From contig JAGOBX010000005.1 in NCBI GenBank assembly GCA_017999075.1, forward strand, positions 1-24,673: a stretch of DNA of 24,673 nucleotides, read 5' to 3'. Positions within the stretch are counted from its first letter, which is position 1. The number at the start of each line of letters is the position of its first letter. The notes beneath the pieces are model-generated. The model was not told the DNA's origin, made no database searches, and was given only the letters and a program-made list of their open reading frames with translations. The position numbers and the translations under genes were made by a program. Below are positions 13,949-21,540 of the stretch, one piece after another. This stretch comes from Candidatus Babelota bacterium (lineage in GTDB: Bacteria > JAGOBX01).

Positions 13949-15719
13949 TCTGGTTTTCACTGTTGTAAACATAATATTCAGGAGATATTATATTCCACTC
14001 CATACAAATTTTTAAATTTTCGATTTTCGGAGTATTAGACAATATACGTTTAAAATTCTGTTTTGGTTTTTTAGATGAATCTACAACAAAATCCTCTTTC
14101 TTTTTATCAAGAAAATTTTCCTGCACTTCTATAGCTTTCCAATAATAATTTGTGGCAGCATCAAAATTTCCTGACATATCATACGCAACTCCGATATTGT
14201 TATACAATTGTATAGTTTGAGGTTCATTATAAATGAATTTAGGTACAAGCGGCTGATATACATTAACCGCATTCAAGTAATTGCCGTTCATAACCAGCGC
14301 ATTCCCTAAATTATATGCAATTACCGAAGTATCCACTCCTGGCACAACTATTTTTTCATCAAGCACTTTATTAAAATAAAATACACTTCTGTCATATTCA
14401 CTATTGTAATATAAGGCATACCCAAGATGAAAATTAATTTCAGGATCTATATATCCTAATTTTAATGATTCTTCGAATTCTTTTATAGACTGCGCGTATT
14501 CTTTAAAAACATATAAATAAATTTTACCAATATAATAATGCGTTTCCGCAATATTCGGATTTAAACTTAACGAATGTTCGAGCGTCAACACTGCATTTTT
14601 TATATCTTTTTTTTTATAATACATATAACCGAGATCGGATAATACAAGCGCGTCATCAGGTTTTAACGCAAGATATTTCTTGTAATTCTCCATAATTTTA
14701 TCGATATTAGGATTAGGTTTAAGTTTATATATTCTCGCTAACTGAAGATATAATTCCGCCTGATTTGGATTTGATTCAATACTTTTAAGATAAAACTGTT
14801 CAGCCTTATCAAGCTGATTTTTTGATATATAAATTTGACCAAGAGCTGCGAAAGCTTCAGAATCAAGAGGAGGAGCATTCTTTAAATACTGTAGTTCTAT
14901 ATGTGTCTTAAGCGCTTTGTCAAATTCATTAAGTTTTAAATAAATTCTTCTTAATTTTATGTAGGATGCAGGTTCATCCTGTTTATAATTTTTAGCCATT
15001 TCAAAATATTTGACTGATTCCTGCAAATCGTTTTTTTGCAGACAAATTTCTCCGCGGTTGTATAAACTTTCAGAAGTTATTCCGTTCAATTTATCCATCA
15101 AATCGCAATATTGTTTTGCAGTTTCATACTCACCTTTTGATATATACACTTTAGCATACATATTATATAAAGGAAAATATTGAATATTACTTTTATTTAC
15201 AATTTCTTTAACATTCCCTAAATAAAATAGCGCTTCATTCAATCTATTAAGCTTCCAGCATTCTTTGGCAAAATTTATATAAGTGATTTTAGGGTCTGAT
15301 TTAAACATCAGGGCATAATTCAATGATTTTCCAACTTTATCAGTTTGATTTGTATGAAGGTATTCTATAGATTTTTTAAAAAAATAATTATACATAAGCG
15401 GATTTAATCCGTATATATATCCTATTGTCAGTAGAATTAATGTGGCCAATCCTAAACCGCTTAAAATAATCCAGCGAGGGACCTGCTGTTTTTTTTTCTG
15501 AAGAAGAACAGCTTCTTCAAAAGGTATTACATCTTCAAGAATTTCGTCAGAACCTTCGCCAAGATCGTCTTCAAAGTTGAAATCAGTAAAAATATCATTT
15601 ATCTGACTTTCATCCTGTTCCTTATTATCAGGTTTATTTTTTTCCAGGTCTACGCTCTCAGCCGTTTGCCTTAATAAATCGGTTATATTGGTAAATTCAT
15701 TTTTATTTGGATCAGCCAT
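13938..15719 (-). CDS. Single-pass membrane protein with a large TPR array
   Basis: This 593-residue protein begins with a cytoplasmic acidic region (1-75, rich in Asp/Glu, including a DDLGEGSDEILED stretch). One TM helix (about 83-104) is followed by some 450 residues of TPR repeats outside the membrane. Several repeats are textbook, for example around ALGQIYISKNQLDKAEQFY and DLGYMYYKKKDIKNAVLTL. The C-terminal ~60 residues are non-repetitive. It would hold partners together at the envelope, quite possibly the PASTA protein whose gene overlaps its end by 11 nt and shares the same one-TM topology. It starts 20 bp downstream of a small unknown gene. No ribosome site is obvious before the ATG. 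Confidence 0.82.
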   Translation of the reverse strand: MADPNKNEFTNITDLLRQTAESVDLEKNKPDNKEQDESQINDIFTDFNFEDDLGEGSDEILEDVIPFEEAVLLQKKKQQVPRWIILSGLGLATLILLTIGYIYGLNPLMYNYFFKKSIEYLHTNQTDKVGKSLNYALMFKSDPKITYINFAKECWKLNRLNEALFYLGNVKEIVNKSNIQYFPLYNMYAKVYISKGEYETAKQYCDLMDKLNGITSESLYNRGEICLQKNDLQESVKYFEMAKNYKQDEPASYIKLRRIYLKLNEFDKALKTHIELQYLKNAPPLDSEAFAALGQIYISKNQLDKAEQFYLKSIESNPNQAELYLQLARIYKLKPNPNIDKIMENYKKYLALKPDDALVLSDLGYMYYKKKDIKNAVLTLEHSLSLNPNIAETHYYIGKIYLYVFKEYAQSIKEFEESLKLGYIDPEINFHLGYALYYNSEYDRSVFYFNKVLDEKIVVPGVDTSVIAYNLGNALVMNGNYLNAVNVYQPLVPKFIYNEPQTIQLYNNIGVAYDMSGNFDAATNYYWKAIEVQENFLDKKKEDFVVDSSKKPKQNFKRILSNTPKIENLKICMEWNIISPEYYVYNSENQNGE

Positions 15720-15739
15720 AATTTTTTATTTACTAAAAA

Positions 15740-16156
15740 TTAAATTTTAAAATTTTTAATAACTTTTATCATAACTCCTGAACCTGAGGGATTGTTTAGA
15801 ATTTTAAAATCGTCAATTTCTTTTAATGCTTCAAGTAAAGTGTAAATCTGCATATTGTTTCTTTCCCGATTAATTAAATTTTTTATATCGGTTGTAGTCA
15901 TTTGAGGATTTATCACATTAACTTCTATAAAAGAACCTTTATCAAAAACTTCAATTTTTCCTAACGAATACTGTATTGCCAATTCATCAATAATTTTTTG
16001 TATGGCCAGTGATGTATAAACTTTTTCAAAAGCGTTTGTCGGTTTCTCTCTAAGGATTTTATCAACAATTTTAAACTGTTTGTTAACGCGTTCTTTAATC
16101 GCTTTTATTCTTTTTGCTTCTTCCTTTTCTTTATTTAATTCTGCCAATAATTTCAT
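15740..16156 (-). CDS. Small soluble protein of unknown function
   Basis: I do not recognise this family. The chosen start (16156) has an AAGGAG ribosome site about 10 nt upstream. A longer frame from 16210 would overlap the HD gene and has no such site. The resulting protein of about 138 residues has a highly charged N-terminal helix (KEKEEAKRIKAIKERVNKQF), a middle helix region (AIQKIIDELAIQYSLG) and an alpha/beta C-terminal half (GSFIEVNVINPQMTTTDIKNLI and VMIKVIKNF) without Cys or obvious catalytic motifs. There is no signal peptide or TM. It lies between the HD phosphohydrolase and the TPR membrane protein genes with short gaps, so it is probably a cytoplasmic partner of that operon. Confidence 0.7.
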   Translation of the reverse strand: MKLLAELNKEKEEAKRIKAIKERVNKQFKIVDKILREKPTNAFEKVYTSLAIQKIIDELAIQYSLGKIEVFDKGSFIEVNVINPQMTTTDIKNLINRERNNMQIYTLLEALKEIDDFKILNNPSGSGVMIKVIKNFKI

Positions 16157-16184
16157 ATAAATTCTACTCCTTAAAAAATGATTA

Positions 16185-17582
16185 TTAAAAACTTGATTCC
16201 TGTAAATCAAAATCAGATTCTTCGAATAATTGTTTAGAACATAAATAAACTTTGTCAGCCATATTTTTTTCGCTGAATATTCTGAATGAAATAAATTTTA
16301 CAGGGATATTTTTACTCAATTTAATTAATCCGTTTTTATCGACTTTTTTCAGTATAGGATCATACACCGCTACGGCATTTTTTCTTTCTTTTGATGAGAA
16401 CGGATTTTCCGGACGCACATCAAGAATCGGGGTGTCAACTCTTATTTCAGCCGATTCCTTTAAATTTTCCATTACCATATTAGTAATTTTATCTTTTTCC
16501 GGAAGTTTAAAAAATATATTGTCTATTGTTAATGCATTAATATCTTTCTGATATGCTATTTTCCAATACAGTTCCCTGTTTAATAATTTCGACCATGTTT
16601 CGCCAAGAATTTTCTTTTTCTCATCCTTTTCATTTTTCCATTTAGGTATTACAGAGTGAAGATAAAAATCGTCTATATCATAAAAACGTTCAATATTATC
16701 CAAAGGATTGCAAATTTCAATTATATCAAGGCATTCTCCGAGTATATCTGAAAAAGATATGTCTATCGAACGGACGGTTTTATGGTAATAAACATTTTCA
16801 TACATAAATAATCTGGATATTAAAAAAGCTTTTAAAGCCGAAGCTGAACTTTTGTGCAGCATAAGTCCGTCTTCAAAAACAGAAGTTGTTTCTATTAATC
16901 TGTCTATATCAAGAAGTCCGTATTCTCTTACTCCGCAGAAATACGAATCTCTTACAAGATAATCGAGTTTATCCACGCTGTATAAACCGTAAATTATTTT
17001 TGAAAAAATTTTTTCCCACAAATTTTTATAAGGTTCAATAGGTTTGATGAAGTTACATATAACAGCAGGATCTATTTCACCGTCAAATTTGCCTTCGGGC
17101 GATCTTTTAATATTTTTAATTATATCAGCAAGTTCTGTTAATATTATTTTTCTTCCAATATCTTCGTGAGTAACTTTAAATTTTTTATAAGTGTGAACCT
17201 GATCAAGTGTATGACCGAAAGGGCCATGGCCTATATCGTGAAGCAGCCCTGCTATACGGCATGTTTCAACGACGTATTCGATATCCGGAATAAATTCCTC
17301 GGGATGAATCTCTTTAAAATGGTAATATAATTTTCTTGCAAATTTTCCAGCTAAATGCATTACGCCTACAGAATGCAAAAATCTGGTATGCATAGCTCCT
17401 GGATATACTAGCCATGCGGTCTGCAGCTGAAAAATTCTTTTTAACCGCTGCATCCATCTGTTATCTATTAAATCTATTTCACCTGTTTCGCAGGTTTTTT
17501 CGCCTACAGTAAATCTTATATAACCGTTTATCGGGTCTCTCATTATATCCGATTTACTTCGGGGATCAATTTTTGAAACCAT
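16185..17582 (-). CDS. HD-domain phosphohydrolase, dNTPase/SAMHD1-like
   Basis: The protein has 465 residues. The HD metal-binding set is complete: H70 in TRFLHSVGVMHLA, H115/D116 in LLHDIGHGPFGHT and D207 in YSVDKLDYLVRDS. The YPGAMHTRF and GHGPFGHTLD segments match the YwfO/SAMHD1-type family, which hydrolyses dNTPs to nucleosides and triphosphate, rather than the RelA/SpoT or HD-GYP groups. The C-terminal ~200 residues are more variable and may be for regulation or oligomerisation. It is the first gene of the minus-strand cluster. The ATG has only a weak GAGAAA site. Transcripts can come from the strong promoter at 17922-17951 through a long structured leader, or from a TATAAT at 17677-17682. 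Confidence 0.88.
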   Translation of the reverse strand: MVSKIDPRSKSDIMRDPINGYIRFTVGEKTCETGEIDLIDNRWMQRLKRIFQLQTAWLVYPGAMHTRFLHSVGVMHLAGKFARKLYYHFKEIHPEEFIPDIEYVVETCRIAGLLHDIGHGPFGHTLDQVHTYKKFKVTHEDIGRKIILTELADIIKNIKRSPEGKFDGEIDPAVICNFIKPIEPYKNLWEKIFSKIIYGLYSVDKLDYLVRDSYFCGVREYGLLDIDRLIETTSVFEDGLMLHKSSASALKAFLISRLFMYENVYYHKTVRSIDISFSDILGECLDIIEICNPLDNIERFYDIDDFYLHSVIPKWKNEKDEKKKILGETWSKLLNRELYWKIAYQKDINALTIDNIFFKLPEKDKITNMVMENLKESAEIRVDTPILDVRPENPFSSKERKNAVAVYDPILKKVDKNGLIKLSKNIPVKFISFRIFSEKNMADKVYLCSKQLFEESDFDLQESSF

Positions 17583-17676
17583 ATTTAATTTCTCAATATT
17601 TTTTTTAGTTAAATAAACAGAACATACCCTAAAATATTACATTAAGATTGAATTTTTTCAGCAAACTACGTTTAAT

Positions 17677-17740
17677 ATTATAAGGCAATTATGATTTTTA
17701 ACAGTTTTCGTCAATTTTATCTATTGATTTCAGAAAACTG
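17677..17740 (-). promoter_or_regulatory. Proximal -10 box and hairpin upstream of the HD gene
   Basis: A minus-strand TATAAT (17682-17677) lies about 95 nt before the HD start codon. Its -35 region is poor. Just upstream, CAGTTTTC (17702-17709) and GAAAACTG (17733-17740) form a perfect 8-bp inverted repeat with a further TCAAT/ATTGA pairing in the loop. It could be an operator or an mRNA hairpin. Confidence 0.35.
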
Positions 17741-17748
17741 CATTAATC

Positions 17749-17915
17749 AAAAAAAAACATCTGGTTGCTGTTCAATAAGTTGAAAAAGTAATTCAAACCT
17801 CTGGTTTGAGAAAAATTATCCACTCGATAATAAACAATTTAATAAATGCAGAACATTGATCTGCATCAGATAAATCAACTTATCATACAGCCCATTACAT
17901 TTTTTGAGCCTAATC
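17749..17915 (-). ncRNA. Multibranched structured RNA, about 165 nt, ending in nine U residues
   Basis: From the promoter at 17922-17951, a minus-strand RNA would start near 17915. Its closing stem pairs GCTGT plus ATAAGTTGA (17887-17891 and 17875-17883 on the far side) with 17767-17771 and 17775-17783, separated by a symmetric 3-nt internal loop. Inside are three hairpins: ATGCAGA 17846-17852 with TCTGCAT 17860-17866, ATTATC/GATAAT near 17815-17832, and TCAAACC 17793-17799 with GGTTTGA 17803-17809. A run of nine U (17757-17749) follows shortly after the stem. It may be an independent small RNA or the leader of the HD-gene operon. No known riboswitch, 6S, SRP, RNase P or tmRNA signature is apparent. 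Confidence 0.55.
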
Positions 17916-17921
17916 CTCTAA

Positions 17922-17951
17922 ATTATACCATATTAGGCATCTAATTGTCAA
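17922..17951 (-). promoter_or_regulatory. Near-consensus extended -10 sigma70 promoter
   Basis: On the minus strand, TTGACA (17951-17946), an 18-bp spacer and TATAAT (17927-17922) with an upstream TGG (extended -10) make the strongest promoter in the window. GCCTAAT (17908-17914) and ATTAGGC (17932-17938) form a 7-bp inverted repeat straddling the -10 box, a possible repressor site. It fires into the structured RNA and the nine-gene cluster. Confidence 0.8.
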
Positions 17952-18005
17952 TGAAAAAAACATATAATATTTTTAATAAAAAAAACTTGAAAAAAACATA
18001 TAATA
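17952..18005 (+). repeat. 18-bp direct repeat with duplicated TATAAT before tyrS
   Basis: TGAAAAAAACATATAATA occurs exactly at 17952-17969 and 17988-18005, 36 bp apart. Each copy carries a TATAAT that could serve as a -10 box for tyrS, about 60 and 95 nt before its ATG. No convincing -35 box is found at the right distance, so use as a promoter is tentative. The rest of the gap to tyrS is AT-rich and featureless, and no T-box leader is present. Confidence 0.5.
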
Positions 18006-18062
18006 ATATATCTTGTTGTAATAATATTTTAAAATTTTTTTTTATTTTAAAAGGCATAAAAT

Positions 18063-19265
18063 ATGGATTCTAATACACTTGATTTATTATTTAGAGGAAC
18101 TGAAGAAGTTATTCCGAAAGACGTTTTTTTAAAACGGCTCGAAAAAAATGAAATTTTGAAAATAAAATTCGGCGCAGATCCTACTGCTCCGGATCTGCAT
18201 CTTGGTCATACAGTAGTCTTGAGGAAGCTGAGAACATTTCAGAAATTAGGTCATAAAATACAATTAATTATCGGGGATTTTACTGCACAGCTCGGAGACC
18301 CCTCAGGAAGATCAGTCACAAGACCTCCGCTGTCAAAAGAAGATGTTATGAAAAATGCGCAAACATATAAAGAACAGGTATTCAAAATTCTTGATCCTGA
18401 CAAAATTGAAAATATTTATTACAATAGCGAATGGCTTGAAAATATGAAATTCAATGATGTCATCAAACTTTGTTCCAAATATACGGTAGCGAGGATGCTT
18501 GAACGTGATGATTTTTTTAAGAGATATTCCGGAAGATTACCTATATGCATACACGAATTTTTATATCCATTAATTCAAGGTTATGATTCGGTAGTATTAA
18601 AATCAGATTTGGAAATCGGAGGGACAGACCAGAAATTTAACCTTCTTGTTGGAAGAGATTTGCAGGAAGATGCAGGATTGAGGCCTCAGATAATTATGAC
18701 TATGCCGATACTGCCGGGAACTGATGGAATAAAAAAAATGAGCAAGAGTTACGGTAATTATATTGGATTAAACGAATCATCAAAAGACATGTTCGGAAAA
18801 CTTATGTCTATAACCGATGATTTAATGTTCACTTATTTTGAATTATTAACCGAAGTTCCGACTCAGGAATTAAACGAATATAAAATTCAAATTAAACTAA
18901 ATAAACTTAATCCGCGAGATTTGAAAGAAAAACTCGCCAAAATTATTGTTTCTGATTATTTTGGAGAAACTACAGCAGATTATGAAGCAGATGAATTTAA
19001 AAAAGTTTTTTCAAACAGGCAAAATCCTGATGAAGCTCCTGAATTTACAATTCCATTAGACCAGATTTCTGAAGGCCAGTGCGATGCTATGACTATTATG
19101 AGATATACGGGAGCATTTCCTTCTAATGGAGAAATTAAAAGACTTATAAAACAAGGCGGACTAAAAATTAATGACATAAAAGTCAATGATATATTTGATA
19201 AATTTGATATATTTCCAGGGATGATCATCAAAGCAGGAAAATTTAAATTTTTTAAATTAAAATAA
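18063..19265 (+). CDS. tyrS: Tyrosyl-tRNA synthetase
   Basis: This 400-residue class I synthetase charges tRNA-Tyr. The HIGH-like motif is HLGH at 46-49 (in [14 protein letters not shown]), the tyrosine pocket includes [12 protein letters not shown] (73-84) and [18 protein letters not shown], the KMSKS loop is exact at 225-229, and a C-terminal S4 RNA-binding domain spans about 335-400. Length and motifs fit the shorter TyrS type 2 subfamily (about 400 residues). A modest AAAGG site precedes the ATG. It leads a plus-strand series. The following gene starts 19 bp later, so cotranscription is likely. Confidence 0.97.
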   Translation: MDSNTLDLLFRGTEEVIPKDVFLKRLEKNEILKIKFGADPTAPDLHLGHTVVLRKLRTFQKLGHKIQLIIGDFTAQLGDPSGRSVTRPPLSKEDVMKNAQTYKEQVFKILDPDKIENIYYNSEWLENMKFNDVIKLCSKYTVARMLERDDFFKRYSGRLPICIHEFLYPLIQGYDSVVLKSDLEIGGTDQKFNLLVGRDLQEDAGLRPQIIMTMPILPGTDGIKKMSKSYGNYIGLNESSKDMFGKLMSITDDLMFTYFELLTEVPTQELNEYKIQIKLNKLNPRDLKEKLAKIIVSDYFGETTADYEADEFKKVFSNRQNPDEAPEFTIPLDQISEGQCDAMTIMRYTGAFPSNGEIKRLIKQGGLKINDIKVNDIFDKFDIFPGMIIKAGKFKFFKLK

Positions 19266-19284
19266 AAGTATTAGGAGCAGTTTT

Positions 19285-20049
19285 ATGAAAAAAAATTTTT
19301 TATTTATAATAAGTTTTTATTTATTACTGACCGCTGCAACATGCAGCGCTGATGTTCTCTGTCAGATTTCAACTATTTATACTTTGCTGCAAGGAGAATA
19401 CGACGGACTTATAGAAATACGTGAATTATTGAAAAACGGGAACACTGGAATAGGAACTTTCCATAAACTCGACGGAGAAATGATTATGCTTGATGGAATA
19501 GTTTATCAGGTTAAATACAATGGATACGCAGTAATTCCTGACAGCAACATTACAACTCCTCTTGCGGTTACAACAAATTTTAATTCTGACAAAAAAATTG
19601 ATATAGCAAATAAAACGGATTTTAACGGACTTTCGGCATTAATAACAAAAAATCTTCCGAGCAGCAATATTTTTTATATGACAAAAATTACTGGAAATTT
19701 TGAATATATAAAAACACGCAGTGTGCCGGAACAGGATAAACCTTATCGCCCATTGACTGAAGTTGTAAAAGAACAATCTGTTTATGAATTCAGAAATTTA
19801 AAAGGAACAATAGTGGCAGTTTATTTCCCCGAATATATGAAAGAAATCAATATGTCAGGATTTCATTATCATTTTATTGATGAATCACGTTCAAAAGGCG
19901 GACATGTTCTTGATTTTGTCATAACTTCAGGAAAAATTGAAATAGATTATATAACAAATTTCAAAATGATTCTTCCTACTACAAATTCTTTTTTTAAACT
20001 TAATCTTAAAACAGGGAATCAAAAAGAACTTCATCAGGTCGAACGCTGA
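19285..20049 (+). CDS. budA: Exported alpha-acetolactate decarboxylase
   Basis: This 254-residue enzyme converts alpha-acetolactate to acetoin. The zinc ligands H194, H196 and H207 (GFHYHF and GGHVLDF) and the active-site residues E65 (LDGEM), R145 and E253 are all present at the same numbers as in the Brevibacillus brevis enzyme as I recall it. Segments such as YDGLIEIRELLKNGNTGIGTF are typical. The N-terminal hydrophobic stretch (about 5-18, then CSA|D) is a signal peptide, as in the secreted Brevibacillus form, so the enzyme should work in the periplasm or outside. No acetolactate synthase is encoded nearby. It follows tyrS by 19 bp with a strong AGGAG site. Confidence 0.93.
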   Translation: MKKNFLFIISFYLLLTAATCSADVLCQISTIYTLLQGEYDGLIEIRELLKNGNTGIGTFHKLDGEMIMLDGIVYQVKYNGYAVIPDSNITTPLAVTTNFNSDKKIDIANKTDFNGLSALITKNLPSSNIFYMTKITGNFEYIKTRSVPEQDKPYRPLTEVVKEQSVYEFRNLKGTIVAVYFPEYMKEINMSGFHYHFIDESRSKGGHVLDFVITSGKIEIDYITNFKMILPTTNSFFKLNLKTGNQKELHQVER

Positions 20050-20125
20050 TTTTATTAATGTTGAAAATCAAAACAAAAAAAAATACTGAATTCAGCAAAT
20101 TGTTATATATGTCAGAAAATAACAT

Positions 20126-20146
20126 AAACAAAAGTTTTGTTTTTTC
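20126..20146 (+). terminator. AT-rich hairpin with T run between budA and rsmI
   Basis: AAACAAAA and TTTTGTTT flank a single G, followed by more T residues. With a three-base loop this gives a 7-bp stem and a T run, terminator-like but weak, ending about 16 bp before the rsmI start codon. It may separate tyrS-budA from the downstream genes or merely attenuate read-through. Confidence 0.4.
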
Positions 20147-20162
20147 CAGGAATAATTTCTAA

Positions 20163-21059
20163 ATGTCTATTATTCAAAATCAGGATTTCAAACCAAGTCA
20201 AAATGAATTTTATATTGTTTCCACTCCAATTGGAAACTTGGAAGACATTACATTGAGGGCTCTAAAGATACTTAAGGAAACAGACATAATTCTATGCGAA
20301 GACACAAGAAAAACAATTATTCTGCTAAATTATTATAATATAAAAAAAAAATTATCGGTTTATAATGATTTTAATAAATTTAAAGTTATTCCGGAAATAA
20401 TCAATCTTATAAGACAGGGAAATAAAATATGTCTTGTATCAGATGCTGGAACTCCGGCAATATCAGATCCTGGTTTTCATTTAATAAAAGAATTAATATC
20501 AAACGGAATACAAATAATACCTATACCAGGGGCAAACGCAGCAATTTCCGCTTTATCAGCTTCAGGAATGCCGACTGACAATTTTATGTTTTTAGGATTT
20601 TTACCTAATAACCTTGAAAAAATTAAAAAAAAAATAAATTATTTGAAAAACATAAAAACCACTTTTGTTATTTATGAATCACCAAAACGTGTAAATAAAA
20701 CACTTCAAATTTTATATGATTCGCTTGGTTCAAAACAGATAGTCATTTGTCGGGAACTAACAAAAATATTCGAAGAATTCATAAGAGCAAACATAGAGGA
20801 ACTGCTGTCTCAAAAAAAAGAATACAAGGGAGAAATTGTAATTATAATAGATAATAGAACTGATAAAACATCAAATAATAATCAATCGTCATCCTATGAA
20901 ATATCGGATAATTTTGATGAAATTTTTATTGACCAAAAAATCATTGAATTATATAATAATTTAACAGAGTATGGCTTAAACAAAAATGATATTTTACGTT
21001 TAATTTCAAAATCATTTGAAATAAGCAAAAACAGGCTTTATGATTATTTCAAAAAATAA
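20163..21059 (+). CDS. rsmI: 16S rRNA (cytidine1402-2'-O)-methyltransferase
   Basis: RsmI methylates the ribose of C1402 in the 16S rRNA decoding centre, using SAM. The 298-residue protein shows the full family signature: STPIGNLEDITLRAL (20-34), CEDTRK (45-50), LVSDAGTPAISDPG (91-104), IPGANAAISALSASGMPTD (121-139), GFLP (145-148), YESPKRV (171-177) and CRELTK (196-201). Length and order are normal, and the divergent C-terminal extension ends in a helix that may bind RNA. The 5' gap to budA is 113 bp and contains an AT-rich hairpin. The next gene begins 1 nt after the stop codon. Confidence 0.96.
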   Translation: MSIIQNQDFKPSQNEFYIVSTPIGNLEDITLRALKILKETDIILCEDTRKTIILLNYYNIKKKLSVYNDFNKFKVIPEIINLIRQGNKICLVSDAGTPAISDPGFHLIKELISNGIQIIPIPGANAAISALSASGMPTDNFMFLGFLPNNLEKIKKKINYLKNIKTTFVIYESPKRVNKTLQILYDSLGSKQIVICRELTKIFEEFIRANIEELLSQKKEYKGEIVIIIDNRTDKTSNNNQSSSYEISDNFDEIFIDQKIIELYNNLTEYGLNKNDILRLISKSFEISKNRLYDYFKK

Positions 21060-21060
21060 A

Positions 21061-21537
21061 ATGAAAAAAATTTTATTTGTATGTTCCGGCAATACATGCC
21101 GCAGCCCAATGGCGGAAAATCTTTTGAAATTTGAATTAAAAAAAAATAATATAACATGTTATTCAGTTTCAAGTGCGGGTTTTTCATGTTTCCCTGGAAT
21201 GAATGCATCGAACCATGCGATTGAAGCTCTATTTGAATTAGGTATTACCGAAATAAAAAATCATAAAACCAAGTATCTATCTCAAGAATTGCTGTATGAT
21301 TATGATTATATTATTTGCATGACATCTTACATAAAAAATAATATTCAGATTAATTATCCTCAATATGCCGGAAAATTATATACGTTAAAAAATTTAACCG
21401 GAAAAATTTCAGATGAAATCAACTCTGATATTTCTGACCCGTTCGGAGGAACTATATCTGAATATACAGATTGCAGAAATGAAATTCATAAATATATTCT
21501 GCAAATTATTGAAGCTATTAAAAAAGGGGAAATTTAA
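21061..21537 (+). CDS. Low-molecular-weight protein phosphatase, possibly arginine-specific
   Basis: Reading from the ATG at 21061, 1 nt after the rsmI stop, gives a 158-residue protein. A longer frame from 21040 would overlap rsmI and add nothing conserved. The P-loop CSGNTCRS (C8 to S15) supplies the nucleophilic cysteine and the phosphate-binding arginine, and the general acid is the Asp in DISDPFGG near the C-terminus. At the position where tyrosine phosphatases usually have Ile or another bulky residue, this protein has Thr (T12). In Bacillus YwlE the matching Thr gives preference for phosphoarginine. No McsB-type arginine kinase is in the window, so protein-tyrosine phosphatase activity remains possible. 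Confidence 0.85.
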   Translation: MKKILFVCSGNTCRSPMAENLLKFELKKNNITCYSVSSAGFSCFPGMNASNHAIEALFELGITEIKNHKTKYLSQELLYDYDYIICMTSYIKNNIQINYPQYAGKLYTLKNLTGKISDEINSDISDPFGGTISEYTDCRNEIHKYILQIIEAIKKGEI

Positions 21538-21540
21538 ATT

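Noticed and set aside
17941-18062. T-box leader controlling tyrS
   Set aside because: There are only about 110 nt, very AT-rich, with no T-box consensus (TGGNACCGCG-like) and no terminator hairpin before tyrS.
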